25,225 nucleotides of DNA from Cyanobacteria bacterium UBA11372 (GTDB taxonomy: Bacteria; Cyanobacteriota; Cyanobacteriia; Cyanobacteriales; Aerosakkonemataceae). The notes under the pieces are model-generated. The model saw only the letters and a list, made by a program, of their open reading frames with translations, searched no databases and was not told the DNA's origin. The position numbers and the translations under genes were made by a program. How positions within the stretch are numbered: the first letter of the stretch is position 1; every line of letters begins with the position of its first letter. The stretch spans positions 1 through 25,225 of the forward strand of contig DNGG01000415.1 of NCBI GenBank assembly GCA_003486675.1. Reading direction: 5' to 3'. Shown piece by piece: positions 1 through 6,362 of this stretch.

Positions 1-40
1 CCTCTGCCCCCCTGCCCCCCTGCCCCCCTGCCCACCTGCC
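1..40. repeat. C-rich octamer tandem repeat
   Basis: From base 5 the unit TGCCCCCC is repeated three times, followed by a variant TGCCCACC and a partial unit, so the period is 8. It ends 12 bases before the thiD start codon. This is a typical short tandemly repeated element of filamentous cyanobacteria. The true upstream limit lies outside the window. Confidence 0.85.
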
Positions 41-51
41 TAGTAACCTCC

Positions 52-861
52 ATGACTAATGTAGTACCCGTAGCACTGACTATTGCCGGTTCGGATAGCG
101 GCGGCGGTGCTGGCATTCAAGCAGATTTACGGACGTTTGCGTTTCACTGCGTCCACGGGACGAGTGCTTTAACTTGCGTCACAGCTCAAAATACTCTCGG
201 AGTGACGCGAGTGGAAGCCCTACCAGCGGCGGCGGTAATTGCCCAAATAGACGCAGTGGTGGAAGATATTGGCGTGCAAGCTGCCAAAACGGGCATGTTG
301 TTGAACCGGGAAATCATTGCTGCCGTGGCAAACCGGGTAGAAGCTCATAAAATCGAAAAGTTGGTGGTTGATCCGGTAATGGTATCGCGCACGGGCGCTC
401 AGCTGATAGACGATGAAGCCGTGGCAACTCTGCGGGATGCTTTGATGCCAAAGGCAATGGTGGTGACGCCCAACCGATATGAGGCTCAAATTTTAAGCGG
501 ATTGGAAATTCATACCCTTGATGATATGCGAGCGGCTGCCTTTCGCATCTACCAGATGGGTTGCAGGGCTGTTTTGGTCAAGGGGGGAGGAATGCCGGGA
601 CAAATCCGGGGTGTGGATATTTGGTTTGATGGGAAGCAGTGGGAAACAATAACTGCGGCGTCGGTAGACACCAAGAATACCCACGGTACTGGGTGTACCC
701 TGGCGGCAGCGATCGCCGCTAATCTAGCTAATGGTAAAGATTTATTCCCCGCCGTGCGACGGGCAAAAGATTACGTCACCACCGCCTTACAGCACTCTTT
801 AAGCATAGGTTCTGGCTCAGGCCCAGTAGGACATTTTTTTCCGTTACTCGGTAATGGGTAA
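52..861 (+). CDS. thiD: Bifunctional hydroxymethylpyrimidine/phosphomethylpyrimidine kinase
   Basis: This 269-residue ribokinase-fold enzyme phosphorylates hydroxymethylpyrimidine twice to give HMP-PP, the pyrimidine half of thiamine diphosphate, in the cytoplasm. Visible motifs are AGSDSGGGAGIQADLRTF near the N-terminus (substrate site), VDPVMVSRTGAQLI, VTPNRYEA, the lysine motif VLVKGGG, and NTHGTGCTLAAAIAANLANG near residue 220, with the GTGC anion hole and the catalytic region. Length is normal for ThiD. The start is the ATG 12 bases after the C-rich repeat; no strong ribosome-binding site is visible because that repeat fills the leader. The stop codon and last residues (GNG) are formed by GGTAATN heptamers, so the C-terminal tail has been trimmed or extended by repeat DNA. 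No thiamine riboswitch is visible in the short upstream stretch. Confidence 0.95.
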   Translation: MTNVVPVALTIAGSDSGGGAGIQADLRTFAFHCVHGTSALTCVTAQNTLGVTRVEALPAAAVIAQIDAVVEDIGVQAAKTGMLLNREIIAAVANRVEAHKIEKLVVDPVMVSRTGAQLIDDEAVATLRDALMPKAMVVTPNRYEAQILSGLEIHTLDDMRAAAFRIYQMGCRAVLVKGGGMPGQIRGVDIWFDGKQWETITAASVDTKNTHGTGCTLAAAIAANLANGKDLFPAVRRAKDYVTTALQHSLSIGSGSGPVGHFFPLLGNG

Positions 862-909
862 TAGGTAATCGGTAATGGGTAATCGGTAAAGCCACCAATT
901 ACCCATTAC
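850..909. repeat. GGTAATN heptamer tandem repeats
   Basis: Five consecutive 7-base units GGTAATG/A/C/G/C run from 850 to 884, followed by an inverted run (CCAATTACCCATTACCC) at 893-909. The two runs could pair into a hairpin. The array overlaps the thiD stop codon. It is a short tandem repeat of the kind common in filamentous cyanobacteria. Confidence 0.85.
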
Positions 910-910
910 C

Positions 911-938
911 CTCGTTCCCAGGCTGGAGCCTGGGAATG
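911..938. repeat. Dispersed palindrome, copy 1
   Basis: CTCGTTCCCAGGCT and its near-complement flank a two-base GG centre. The same palindrome occurs, perfectly paired, at 7848-7877. It lies downstream of thiD and might also end transcription, but there is no T-run. Dispersed elements of this pattern are widespread in cyanobacterial intergenic DNA. Confidence 0.75.
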
Positions 939-1042
939 CCATTACCCAAATCGGAGTATCAAATTGTCCTAATTTCTACTATTGTTAGGCATATAAAACA
1001 GGCTGCTTGTTGCCAAACGACAATCTAAACCTAGCTAAGCCT

Positions 1043-1657
1043 ATGACCTCCAATCCGTATCCCAAGCCATCGGTGTCAAAATTAACCAATCCCGGTCAAA
1101 GCACACCAGCCACAACCAATGCTTACGCTCCCGCTGTGCCAATATCGGTTTACCGACAACTGGCAGCGGAGTTGCAAGCGACGCGGGTAATGCTGGAATC
1201 GCTCAATGCCCACAATCAGCAGTTGGTGCAACAAAACCAACTCCTGCGCCGGGAACTTGACAAAATCGTTCAGTCAGCGCTGTACCTAAAACAAATCGTT
1301 GACTCTTCGCCAGATGGCTGGAGCGAGGCTAGCTACACCCATCCTGAAATGAGAAATCAACCGGGATACCAGACGGGGGCGCCGCGCCCGATGTCTTGGG
1401 GGCCACTTCCGATGTCAGGGGTGAATCCTTCTAGCCCCGGAGTGGCACCGAATGCTTTGAGGAACTTGCAACCGAGTCGAGGGGTTTTGCCAGATAGGAT
1501 AGTCACAGAACAGGCAGAAGGTCGCTATCGTCAGACTTCGCAATCTGATAGCTCAACCGTCAATGGATGGTTGTATATTTTGTTGATTATCCTGATCGTG
1601 ATTACCGCTTTTGGCACTGGCTTTTTGCTGATACGCTCGTTGGCATCAAAGCGTTGA
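1043..1657 (+). CDS. Hypothetical protein with coiled coil and C-terminal membrane anchor
   Basis: I do not recognise a family. The reading frame is open from a TTG at 1007, but the first ATG at 1043 (MTSNPYPKPSV) is the more likely start and gives 204 residues. The N-terminus is rich in Pro, Ser, Thr and Asn. It is followed by a heptad-rich segment (roughly residues 34-85, with LAAELQATRVMLESL and QQNQLLRREL) predicted to be a coiled coil, then a Pro/Gly-rich linker. A single hydrophobic helix near the C-terminus (WLYILLIILIVITAFGTGF) is followed by positive residues (RSLASKR), suggesting a tail anchor with the bulk in the cytoplasm. It converges on another coiled-coil membrane protein gene (1731-2420), with a shared hairpin between them. 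Confidence 0.75.
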   Translation: MTSNPYPKPSVSKLTNPGQSTPATTNAYAPAVPISVYRQLAAELQATRVMLESLNAHNQQLVQQNQLLRRELDKIVQSALYLKQIVDSSPDGWSEASYTHPEMRNQPGYQTGAPRPMSWGPLPMSGVNPSSPGVAPNALRNLQPSRGVLPDRIVTEQAEGRYRQTSQSDSSTVNGWLYILLIILIVITAFGTGFLLIRSLASKR

Positions 1658-1680
1658 ACCCAGAGACAAAATTCTCAATT

Positions 1681-1728
1681 TTAAGCACAACCATCAAACG
1701 GCAACATGTTGCTGTTGCCGTTGCTTAA
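1681..1728. terminator. Hairpin between convergent genes
   Basis: AACGGCAAC (1697-1705) pairs perfectly with GTTGCCGTT (1714-1722) across an 8-base loop, and an outer TTAAGC/GCTTAA pair closes the structure. It lies exactly between two convergent genes, so a bidirectional terminator is plausible. T-runs are weak. Confidence 0.55.
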
Positions 1729-1730
1729 GT

Positions 1731-2420
1731 TCACCGTCCTTCGTAGTCTTTGTAGTCTTTGTAGTCGTCGTACTCGTCGTAGTCCAGATAGCTGGCGCGT
1801 TTTTCCTCATACCGAGGGGACGCATACTCAGAGCGCCGTTTGTACGGCAAAGACGGTGGCAGCTGGTTGATTGGGTGAATCAACTGTACCGTACCCGCAG
1901 CAGGACGCTGCTGCCGCGATACTAGGGCAAACACCCCTGCCATCAGCAGCCCAGCCGTCACTGTAACCCCCATTCCTCCCAATGCCCACAGCAGGCTTGT
2001 CGTATTGGGATTGCTAGACTGTATCCCAGCAGTCAACTGCGCTGGGTTCAGCTGGGGGTTCAAGCCGCCGTTATTTCTCATTTGTGCGCTTTGGGCGTCA
2101 ATCACAAACTGCTGATTGCGAAGTTGAGTTTGTAGCTGCTCGATTTGCGCTTTCAACTGTGCGTTTTCTAACTGCTGCTGGGCGCAATTGGCACAATAAG
2201 CAGGATTATTTACACCTGGGGCTGGCATTGGAGCTAGTGCCGGGTTGAACCCAGGAGGCATCTGGGGGTTAGCAAGCGGCTGTTGCAGATTTTGAGGGGG
2301 TTGCAGTGAAGCAGCAGCAGGCAAGTTGTATAAGCCAGGATTGCCACCTCCTTTGAGAAATAGCAGCGCCGCAATCCCTGCTAGTCCAGCTCCTGCTACA
2401 AATGCCATTCCATTACTCAT
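1731..2420 (-). CDS. Hypothetical two-helix membrane protein with Tyr/Asp-rich tail
   Basis: No family is recognised. The frame is open from a GTG at 2429, but the ATG at 2420 has a good AGGGG ribosome-binding site 8 bases upstream and gives 229 residues. Order of parts: an N-terminal hydrophobic helix (AFVAGAGLAGIAALLFLK); a Pro/Asn/Gln-rich stretch; a CxxC pair (YCANC) followed by a short coiled coil (QLENAQLKAQIEQLQTQL); a second hydrophobic helix (WALGGMGVTVTAGLLMAGVFAL); and a charged tail ending in repeated Tyr-Asp/Lys dipeptides (YDEYDDYKDYKDYEGR). The DNA for the tail is made of near-identical GTAGTC triplet pairs and looks slippage-prone. It resembles the convergent neighbour in general architecture (coiled coil plus anchor, Pro-rich linker) but not obviously in sequence. 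Confidence 0.7.
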   Translation of the reverse strand: MSNGMAFVAGAGLAGIAALLFLKGGGNPGLYNLPAAASLQPPQNLQQPLANPQMPPGFNPALAPMPAPGVNNPAYCANCAQQQLENAQLKAQIEQLQTQLRNQQFVIDAQSAQMRNNGGLNPQLNPAQLTAGIQSSNPNTTSLLWALGGMGVTVTAGLLMAGVFALVSRQQRPAAGTVQLIHPINQLPPSLPYKRRSEYASPRYEEKRASYLDYDEYDDYKDYKDYEGR

Positions 2421-2461
2421 CACTCTCACCCCTAAAACTGGATTACTTTGAAATAGATTAA

Positions 2462-2510
2462 TTTAACCCGACTTTTTTTGGGTTAAAACCCCAACAAACT
2501 TAATGGGGTT
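2462..2510 (-). promoter_or_regulatory. Two hairpins in the leader of the 1731-2420 gene
   Basis: TTTAACCC/GGGTTAAA (2462-2469, 2480-2487) and AACCCCA/TGGGGTT (2487-2493, 2504-2510) are adjacent inverted repeats 40-90 bases upstream of the minus-strand start at 2420. They could be leader structures or repeat debris. No function can be assigned. Confidence 0.3.
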
Positions 2511-2581
2511 TGGGGGTAGTAAGTCGCACCCTTGTCTGCCTTATCTATTCAAAACCAGAACGGCACAGATGTCTAGCCATG

Positions 2582-2620
2582 AAAAATCACAGGCGCACTG
2601 ACCATCCCAGTGCGCCTGTG
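2582..2620 (-). terminator. Rho-independent terminator of egtD
   Basis: A perfect 13-bp GC-rich stem, CACAGGCGCACTG (2588-2600) with CAGTGCGCCTGTG (2608-2620), has a 7-base loop. On the minus strand it is followed by ATTTTT (2582-2587). It begins 22 bases past the egtD stop codon. Confidence 0.85.
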
Positions 2621-2641
2621 TCTTAGGATACAATTTACTGG

Positions 2642-3718
2642 CTAATCAGCCCCAAGGATTGAGTTAGGCGATCGCCCATCCTCAGAGGGGAATCCCATCT
2701 GACACAGCAGCAAACCAAACCACCGATTCGGATCTGTCCAAGCTTGCACCGGCACTAAACCTCGCGCCCCTAGTTCCCGTCGCATGGCATTCAGGTCGAA
2801 TTTGCGGGAAATTTCGGTCAAAATTGTCTCGTCTGTTTCAAACTCGACGGTTAAGTCGAGGGCGCGCAATCGGACGGTTTGGGCTTTTTTGCAAAGCAAG
2901 TAAATTTCAATTTGCGATTGGGATTCGTTGTAAACAGCCTGGTGTTCAAACTGATTTGGGTCAAAATTGCCCTTAAACCGCCAGTTGAGGTGATCGAGCA
3001 TGTTGAGGTTAAATTGCGCCGTGACGCCTTGGCTGTCATTGTAGGCGGCTTCTAGGAGATGTTTTGGCTTTTGCAGGTCGATTCCTAATAAGAAATATTC
3101 CCCTGGTTGCAGCGCGTTGATGATGTGAGCGAAGAAGCGATCGCACTCTTTTGGCGTCAGATTTCCCAGGGTGCTACCGATAAAACATATCATCCGGCTC
3201 TTCAGTTGAGCAGGCGGCAGTTGTTGCAGCGCCAATTCGTAGGTACTAACCAAACCGCGAACTGATATCGACGGATAATCTAACAGTAATTTGCGGGCGC
3301 TGGTTTCTAAAATCCCGGCGCTGACATCAATTGGCAAATAGCGCAGTGGGTGTCCCAGATTATGGTAGGCATCAAGCAGAATGCGGGTTTTAGTTGAGCT
3401 ACCGCTGCCCAATTCTACGATTTCGCAAGCACCTGTTATACTGGCAATTTCACTCGCGCACTCTTGCAAAATTGCAGTTTCCGTGCGTGTGAGATAATAT
3501 TCCGGTAACTCGCAGATTTGCTCAAAAAGTTGGGAACCTCGGTCATCATAGAAATATTTCGGTGGTAGGGATTTGGGAGTTTGCTTCAATCCGCTGACTA
3601 CATCGCTACCCTCATTTTGTTTGTTTTGGGAGAGCGCTAGTAAATCTTGTATCTGCAAGCGGTTTTCGATTGGGTAAGGTGCAACGCTCATGCTGCTTGC
3701 AGTCTGAGAAGTATACAT
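2642..3718 (-). CDS. egtD: L-histidine N-alpha-methyltransferase (ergothioneine biosynthesis)
   Basis: EgtD uses three S-adenosylmethionine molecules to convert histidine to hercynine, the first committed step of ergothioneine synthesis. The 358-residue protein has the family signature KYFYDDRGSQLFEQIC (residues 54-69) with ELPEYYLTRTE just after it, and the SAM-binding loop VELGSGSSTKT (residues 101-111). IDVSAG, GSTLGN and LGIDLQKP follow in the expected order. Length is close to bacterial EgtD (about 320), with a modest N-terminal extension. The ATG has a GGAGG site about 5 bases upstream. It is on the same strand as egtC-egtB but separated from them by about 1.3 kb containing an opposite-strand phosphatase gene. 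Paired HIP1 palindromes lie 21-53 bases upstream of the start. Confidence 0.95.
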   Translation of the reverse strand: MYTSQTASSMSVAPYPIENRLQIQDLLALSQNKQNEGSDVVSGLKQTPKSLPPKYFYDDRGSQLFEQICELPEYYLTRTETAILQECASEIASITGACEIVELGSGSSTKTRILLDAYHNLGHPLRYLPIDVSAGILETSARKLLLDYPSISVRGLVSTYELALQQLPPAQLKSRMICFIGSTLGNLTPKECDRFFAHIINALQPGEYFLLGIDLQKPKHLLEAAYNDSQGVTAQFNLNMLDHLNWRFKGNFDPNQFEHQAVYNESQSQIEIYLLCKKAQTVRLRALDLTVEFETDETILTEISRKFDLNAMRRELGARGLVPVQAWTDPNRWFGLLLCQMGFPSEDGRSPNSILGAD

Positions 3719-3738
3719 TCAACCTCCGTTAGTTGGCA

Positions 3739-3771
3739 GCGATCGCATTTGCAGTTATCAGATGCGATCGC
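3739..3771. repeat. Inverted pair of HIP1 sites upstream of egtD
   Basis: GCGATCGCAT (3739-3748) and ATGCGATCGC (3762-3771) form a 10-bp stem with a 13-base loop in the egtD leader. HIP1 is a cyanobacterial octamer; here two copies plus two matching flanking bases are arranged as a hairpin. Confidence 0.8.
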
Positions 3772-4086
3772 TTGATCCGTATTGCTTGTTATTGGGCCAT
3801 AATCCAGTTAAACACAAAGCTATAAGCTATAAAATCTCGCTTAAGCCATAGGTTTCCCTCTTAATATTCCTCCCTAGCAAATTATTACACAAAATGGTTG
3901 CTTAACCGCTCCAGATGAATATAGAAAAAAATTAAGATTTTGAGTTTGACCATTTGCTAGCCTATGCCAAACCTATTTTTCTAAAGTTTGCAAGTCAAAG
4001 AAACTCCAAAACAGGCGAGACGCCTATCCTAGAAGATTTAGGGGTAGTTCATTCAATTCAATTACCAATTACCTATGTTATACTCC

Positions 4087-4250
4087 ATAACTAGCAACTT
4101 GTGTTAAGTAACTCAAGTTGCTAGTTATCTCTCGAAGAGCGGCTAATGGCTAATGGCTAATCGCTCAATCAGTAAAAATCCTACATTAGCAATTAGCTTT
4201 TCTTGCAATTAGCAACGCCACAGTTGATAACTAGCAACTTGTGTTAAGTA
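4087..4250. repeat. Hairpin and 24-bp direct repeat upstream of phosphatase gene
   Basis: ATAACTAGCAACTTG (4087-4101) pairs with its exact complement at 4114-4128 (15-bp stem, 12-base loop). The first arm and following bases (4087-4110) recur exactly at 4227-4250, 22 bases before the phosphatase ATG. Three GGCTAAT heptamers at 4141-4161 lie between. Three related copies in 164 bases suggest either protein-binding sites or repeat spread. Confidence 0.8.
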
Positions 4251-4272
4251 TATTGTTTCATCAGTTTTGTCC

Positions 4273-4830
4273 ATGAGAATATTATTTGTTTGTACGGGTA
4301 ACACCTGTCGCAGTCCGATGGCGGAGGCGCTATTTCAAGAAAGAATTCGGCTACTCGGAAAACTAGATGAAATTGAAGTTCGTTCCGCTGGAATTATTGC
4401 AAACAAGCGTTTTACAATAGCGTCTAACTCACTAACTATATTATCAGAGTATGGCATCCAATACGATAAAAAGCCCCAAGGGATTAGTTTAGAATTAATC
4501 TCATGGGCAGACTTAGCACTGACGATGACAAGGCTGCATAAGTATCTGGCGATCGCACTCTTTCCCCAACTTCTCAACAAAACATTTACCCTCAAAGAAT
4601 TTGTCGGCGATCCAACTTCATTGGACATTGCAGATCCGGTTGGTAAATCTTTATCCAGGTATCGCCAATGCGCCCAAGAAATTGACCAAGCACTCAATCT
4701 TTTACAAAATAAATTATACAATATCAACCCTGATTTTTCACTCCCGACTCCTCACCGCTTACCTCGGACTTTCTTTTTGTTGAAATATCTGATTAGACTA
4801 ACGGGGTTAAGTAATAAAACAAGCAATTGA
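4273..4830 (+). CDS. Low-molecular-weight phosphatase, arginine-phosphatase-like active site
   Basis: The protein starts MRILFVCTGNTCRSPMAEAL, the P-loop of the low-molecular-weight tyrosine phosphatase family: nucleophile Cys7, CX5R ending in Arg13, then Ser. The second essential element, the Asp-Pro loop, is seen near residue 120 (IADPVGKSLSRY). The loop has Thr (GNT) where tyrosine phosphatases usually have Ile or Leu; in YwlE-type enzymes this Thr favours phosphoarginine, so that substrate is possible. Arsenate reductase is another, less likely, relative. I chose ATG 4273 over the TTG two codons upstream, because family members begin at this Met. The length is 185 residues, longer than the usual 150-160 owing to a basic, hydrophobic C-terminal tail. 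It lies alone on the plus strand inside the ergothioneine locus. Confidence 0.9.
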   Translation: MRILFVCTGNTCRSPMAEALFQERIRLLGKLDEIEVRSAGIIANKRFTIASNSLTILSEYGIQYDKKPQGISLELISWADLALTMTRLHKYLAIALFPQLLNKTFTLKEFVGDPTSLDIADPVGKSLSRYRQCAQEIDQALNLLQNKLYNINPDFSLPTPHRLPRTFFLLKYLIRLTGLSNKTSN

Positions 4831-4838
4831 CGGATTTA

Positions 4839-5035
4839 AGAAACCCGGTTTTTTAGACAATACCTTCGCCTTGCATCCGACACCCTTAAGGGTGTCGCTA
4901 TTGCATTCAAAGGCTGCGGAGGCAGCCTGTGAGAATTTGAGCCTGCGAAGGCAGGCTTTGTTTGTGTAGCGCCATGCTTTAGCGTGGCGCGTTTCAGAAA
5001 ATTGGCGAAGGTTTTATTAGAAAAACCGGGTTTCT
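4839..5035. mobile_element. 197-bp nested-palindrome element (MITE-like)
   Basis: 15-bp perfect terminal inverted repeats AGAAACCCGGTTTTT (4839-4853) and its complement (5021-5035) enclose a second pair, ACCTTCGCC/GGCGAAGGT (4862-4870, 5004-5012). Inside are four small hairpins: GACACCCTTAAGGGTGTC (4879-4896), AGGCTGC/GCAGCCT (4911-4928), AGCCTGC/GCAGGCT (4940-4957) and GCGCCA/TGGCGC (4969-4990). It has no coding capacity and no clear target duplication. It fills the gap between the convergent phosphatase and egtB genes and may act as a terminator for both. Related parts recur at 8952-9098 and 10011-10041. Confidence 0.65.
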
Positions 5036-5045
5036 ACTACAATGA

Positions 5046-6362
5046 TTAATAACTAACACAGCGAAACCCTGCCAAAATTTCCCGTAACCCCGGATAATAC
5101 CAATTACGAAAACTACAGCGCATCGCCCAAGGACGAGTTGCCCAACTACCGCCTTTTAATACTCGATGTTGCCCATCAAAATAACTTTGGGAATATCCAG
5201 AATAGGGATAGCTGGCAAAACCATCATAACCATAAAACCAGGTAGCCGTCCACTCCCAAACATTCCCCAACATATCATAACAACCGCAAGCACTTTTTCC
5301 GGCCAGATAGGCATTTACAGGCGTTGTCTGCCAAATTTGATGGTTGTTATTGCATAACTGAAAATCTGGTATTGTTTCTCCCCAAGGATAAGTGCTAGAT
5401 TGCCCGGTTTGTGAATTCCAACTAGCAGCTTTTTCCCATTCTGCTTCTGTTGGTAGTCGCTTTCCCACAAAGTTTGCATAAGCTTCTGCTTCGTACCAGG
5501 AAACGCCACAAACGGGATGATTATCCCAATCTGAATCATCTATCCAGTACAGTGGTTTTGTGACTGGGTTTTCTTGTAACCATTTCCAACCTTCATCTGA
5601 CCACAATTTGGGATTTTGATATCCTCCCGCTTGCATAAATTCCCGATATTGTTTGCAAGTAACTGGATATCGGTCAATATAATAAGTATCCAAGTCAACT
5701 CGATGACGGGGACTTTCGTTATCTAAGGCATCAATTGAATCATTTCCCATTGCAAATTCACCCCCCGGAATTTCAATGATTTCATCAACAGGTGCAGAAA
5801 TATCTCTCTTGTGGGGTGGGCATCCTGCCTGCGCGATCTGGGGTGCAGAAATATCTCTCTTGTGGGGTGGGCATCCTGCCTGCCCCACCTTTGGCAGGCG
5901 AGACGCCTGCCCCACAAGAATTACCAAAATAATTGTTTCGCAGTGCTGACTTTCGTGTTGCAGGATAAAGCGCCAGAGACGTTCTTGTTCGTCTAAAGGT
6001 GCCATTTCTAAATACTCAAATACCTGCGATCTGACTTTATCCAAATAGTCGCAAGTTTGCTCTATTGTTGGTAATTTTACCCGTTCTGTTTTGGGCAATC
6101 CATCGGCAGCATATAAGCGGCGATATTCTTGGGAAAAAATCGATGGCATTCCAGCACAACGTTCCCATAACCACAAAGATTCAGTAAAAGCAATGTGACC
6201 CAAATGCCAGCCAATTGGACTAAAATCAGGATGCGCTTGATGGCAAAATGTATCGTATTCTATGCCTTCAAATAATGCGAGGGTAGAAGCGCGACATTGC
6301 TGCATCCACTGTTTTATTTGTTGACGTTTTTCAGGAGCGGTATTATTGGTTTTAAAATTCAT
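5046..6362 (-). CDS. egtB: Ergothioneine sulfoxide synthase EgtB with inserted repeat
   Basis: EgtB is a non-haem iron enzyme that joins a thiol donor to hercynine with oxygen, forming the C-S bond of ergothioneine. Its N-terminal DinB-like domain shows WHLGH (residues 52-56) and HESQH (136-140), which contain the likely iron-binding histidines. The C-terminal half is an FGE-sulfatase fold: IPGGEFAMGND, the WYEAEAYANFVGKRLPTEAEW block, YPWG, DMLGNVWEWTATW and RVLKGGSWA. The length is 438 residues against roughly 390-430 in the family. The excess is a stretch of about 42 residues (150-191) encoded by a dispersed repeat inserted in frame in the linker between the domains. The ATG overlaps the end of egtC by 11 bases, so the two genes are translationally coupled. 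Confidence 0.95.
   Translation of the reverse strand: MNFKTNNTAPEKRQQIKQWMQQCRASTLALFEGIEYDTFCHQAHPDFSPIGWHLGHIAFTESLWLWERCAGMPSIFSQEYRRLYAADGLPKTERVKLPTIEQTCDYLDKVRSQVFEYLEMAPLDEQERLWRFILQHESQHCETIILVILVGQASRLPKVGQAGCPPHKRDISAPQIAQAGCPPHKRDISAPVDEIIEIPGGEFAMGNDSIDALDNESPRHRVDLDTYYIDRYPVTCKQYREFMQAGGYQNPKLWSDEGWKWLQENPVTKPLYWIDDSDWDNHPVCGVSWYEAEAYANFVGKRLPTEAEWEKAASWNSQTGQSSTYPWGETIPDFQLCNNNHQIWQTTPVNAYLAGKSACGCYDMLGNVWEWTATWFYGYDGFASYPYSGYSQSYFDGQHRVLKGGSWATRPWAMRCSFRNWYYPGLREILAGFRCVSY
5791..5922. repeat. Dispersed repeat inserted in frame in egtB, with 51-bp tandem duplication
   Basis: On the plus strand a 42-base block starting GGTGCAGAAATATCTCTC occurs at 5791-5832 and again, identical, at 5842-5883, giving a 51-base period (17 codons). 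A third partial unit with AGGCGAGACGCCT follows to about 5922. The core, TTGTGGGGTGGGCATCCTGC, matches intergenic copies at 17021-17043 and 18698-18725. Translated in the egtB frame it reads QAGCPPHKRDISAP twice. Confidence 0.9.

Larger units (their letters stand above)
3719..4272. other. 554-base intergenic region between divergent egtD and phosphatase genes
   Basis: There is no credible gene. The stretch is AT-rich and holds promoters for both divergent genes, which cannot be placed precisely. It contains a HIP1 hairpin (3739-3771), a fragment GGCGAGACGCCT (about 4014-4025) that matches part of the repeat inserted in egtB, a hairpin and direct repeat built on ATAACTAGCAACTTG (4087-4250), and three GGCTAAT heptamers (4141-4161). 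Confidence 0.7.

Noticed and set aside
1..51. Thiamine pyrophosphate riboswitch upstream of thiD
   Set aside because: Only 51 bases are available, nearly all C-rich tandem repeat; the conserved riboswitch cores are absent.
850..909. Heptamer arrays (here and at 4141, 7209, 22179) considered as CRISPR-like arrays
   Set aside because: Units are 7-8 bases with no unique spacers, and no cas gene is present; they are short tandem repeats.
4335..4727. Minus-strand 130-codon frame opposite the phosphatase gene
   Set aside because: Antisense to a clearly recognised phosphatase, with no motif of its own.
5811..5996. Plus-strand frame across the repeat inside egtB
   Set aside because: It exists only because the repeat is open on both strands; the remainder is antisense to the conserved EgtB domain.
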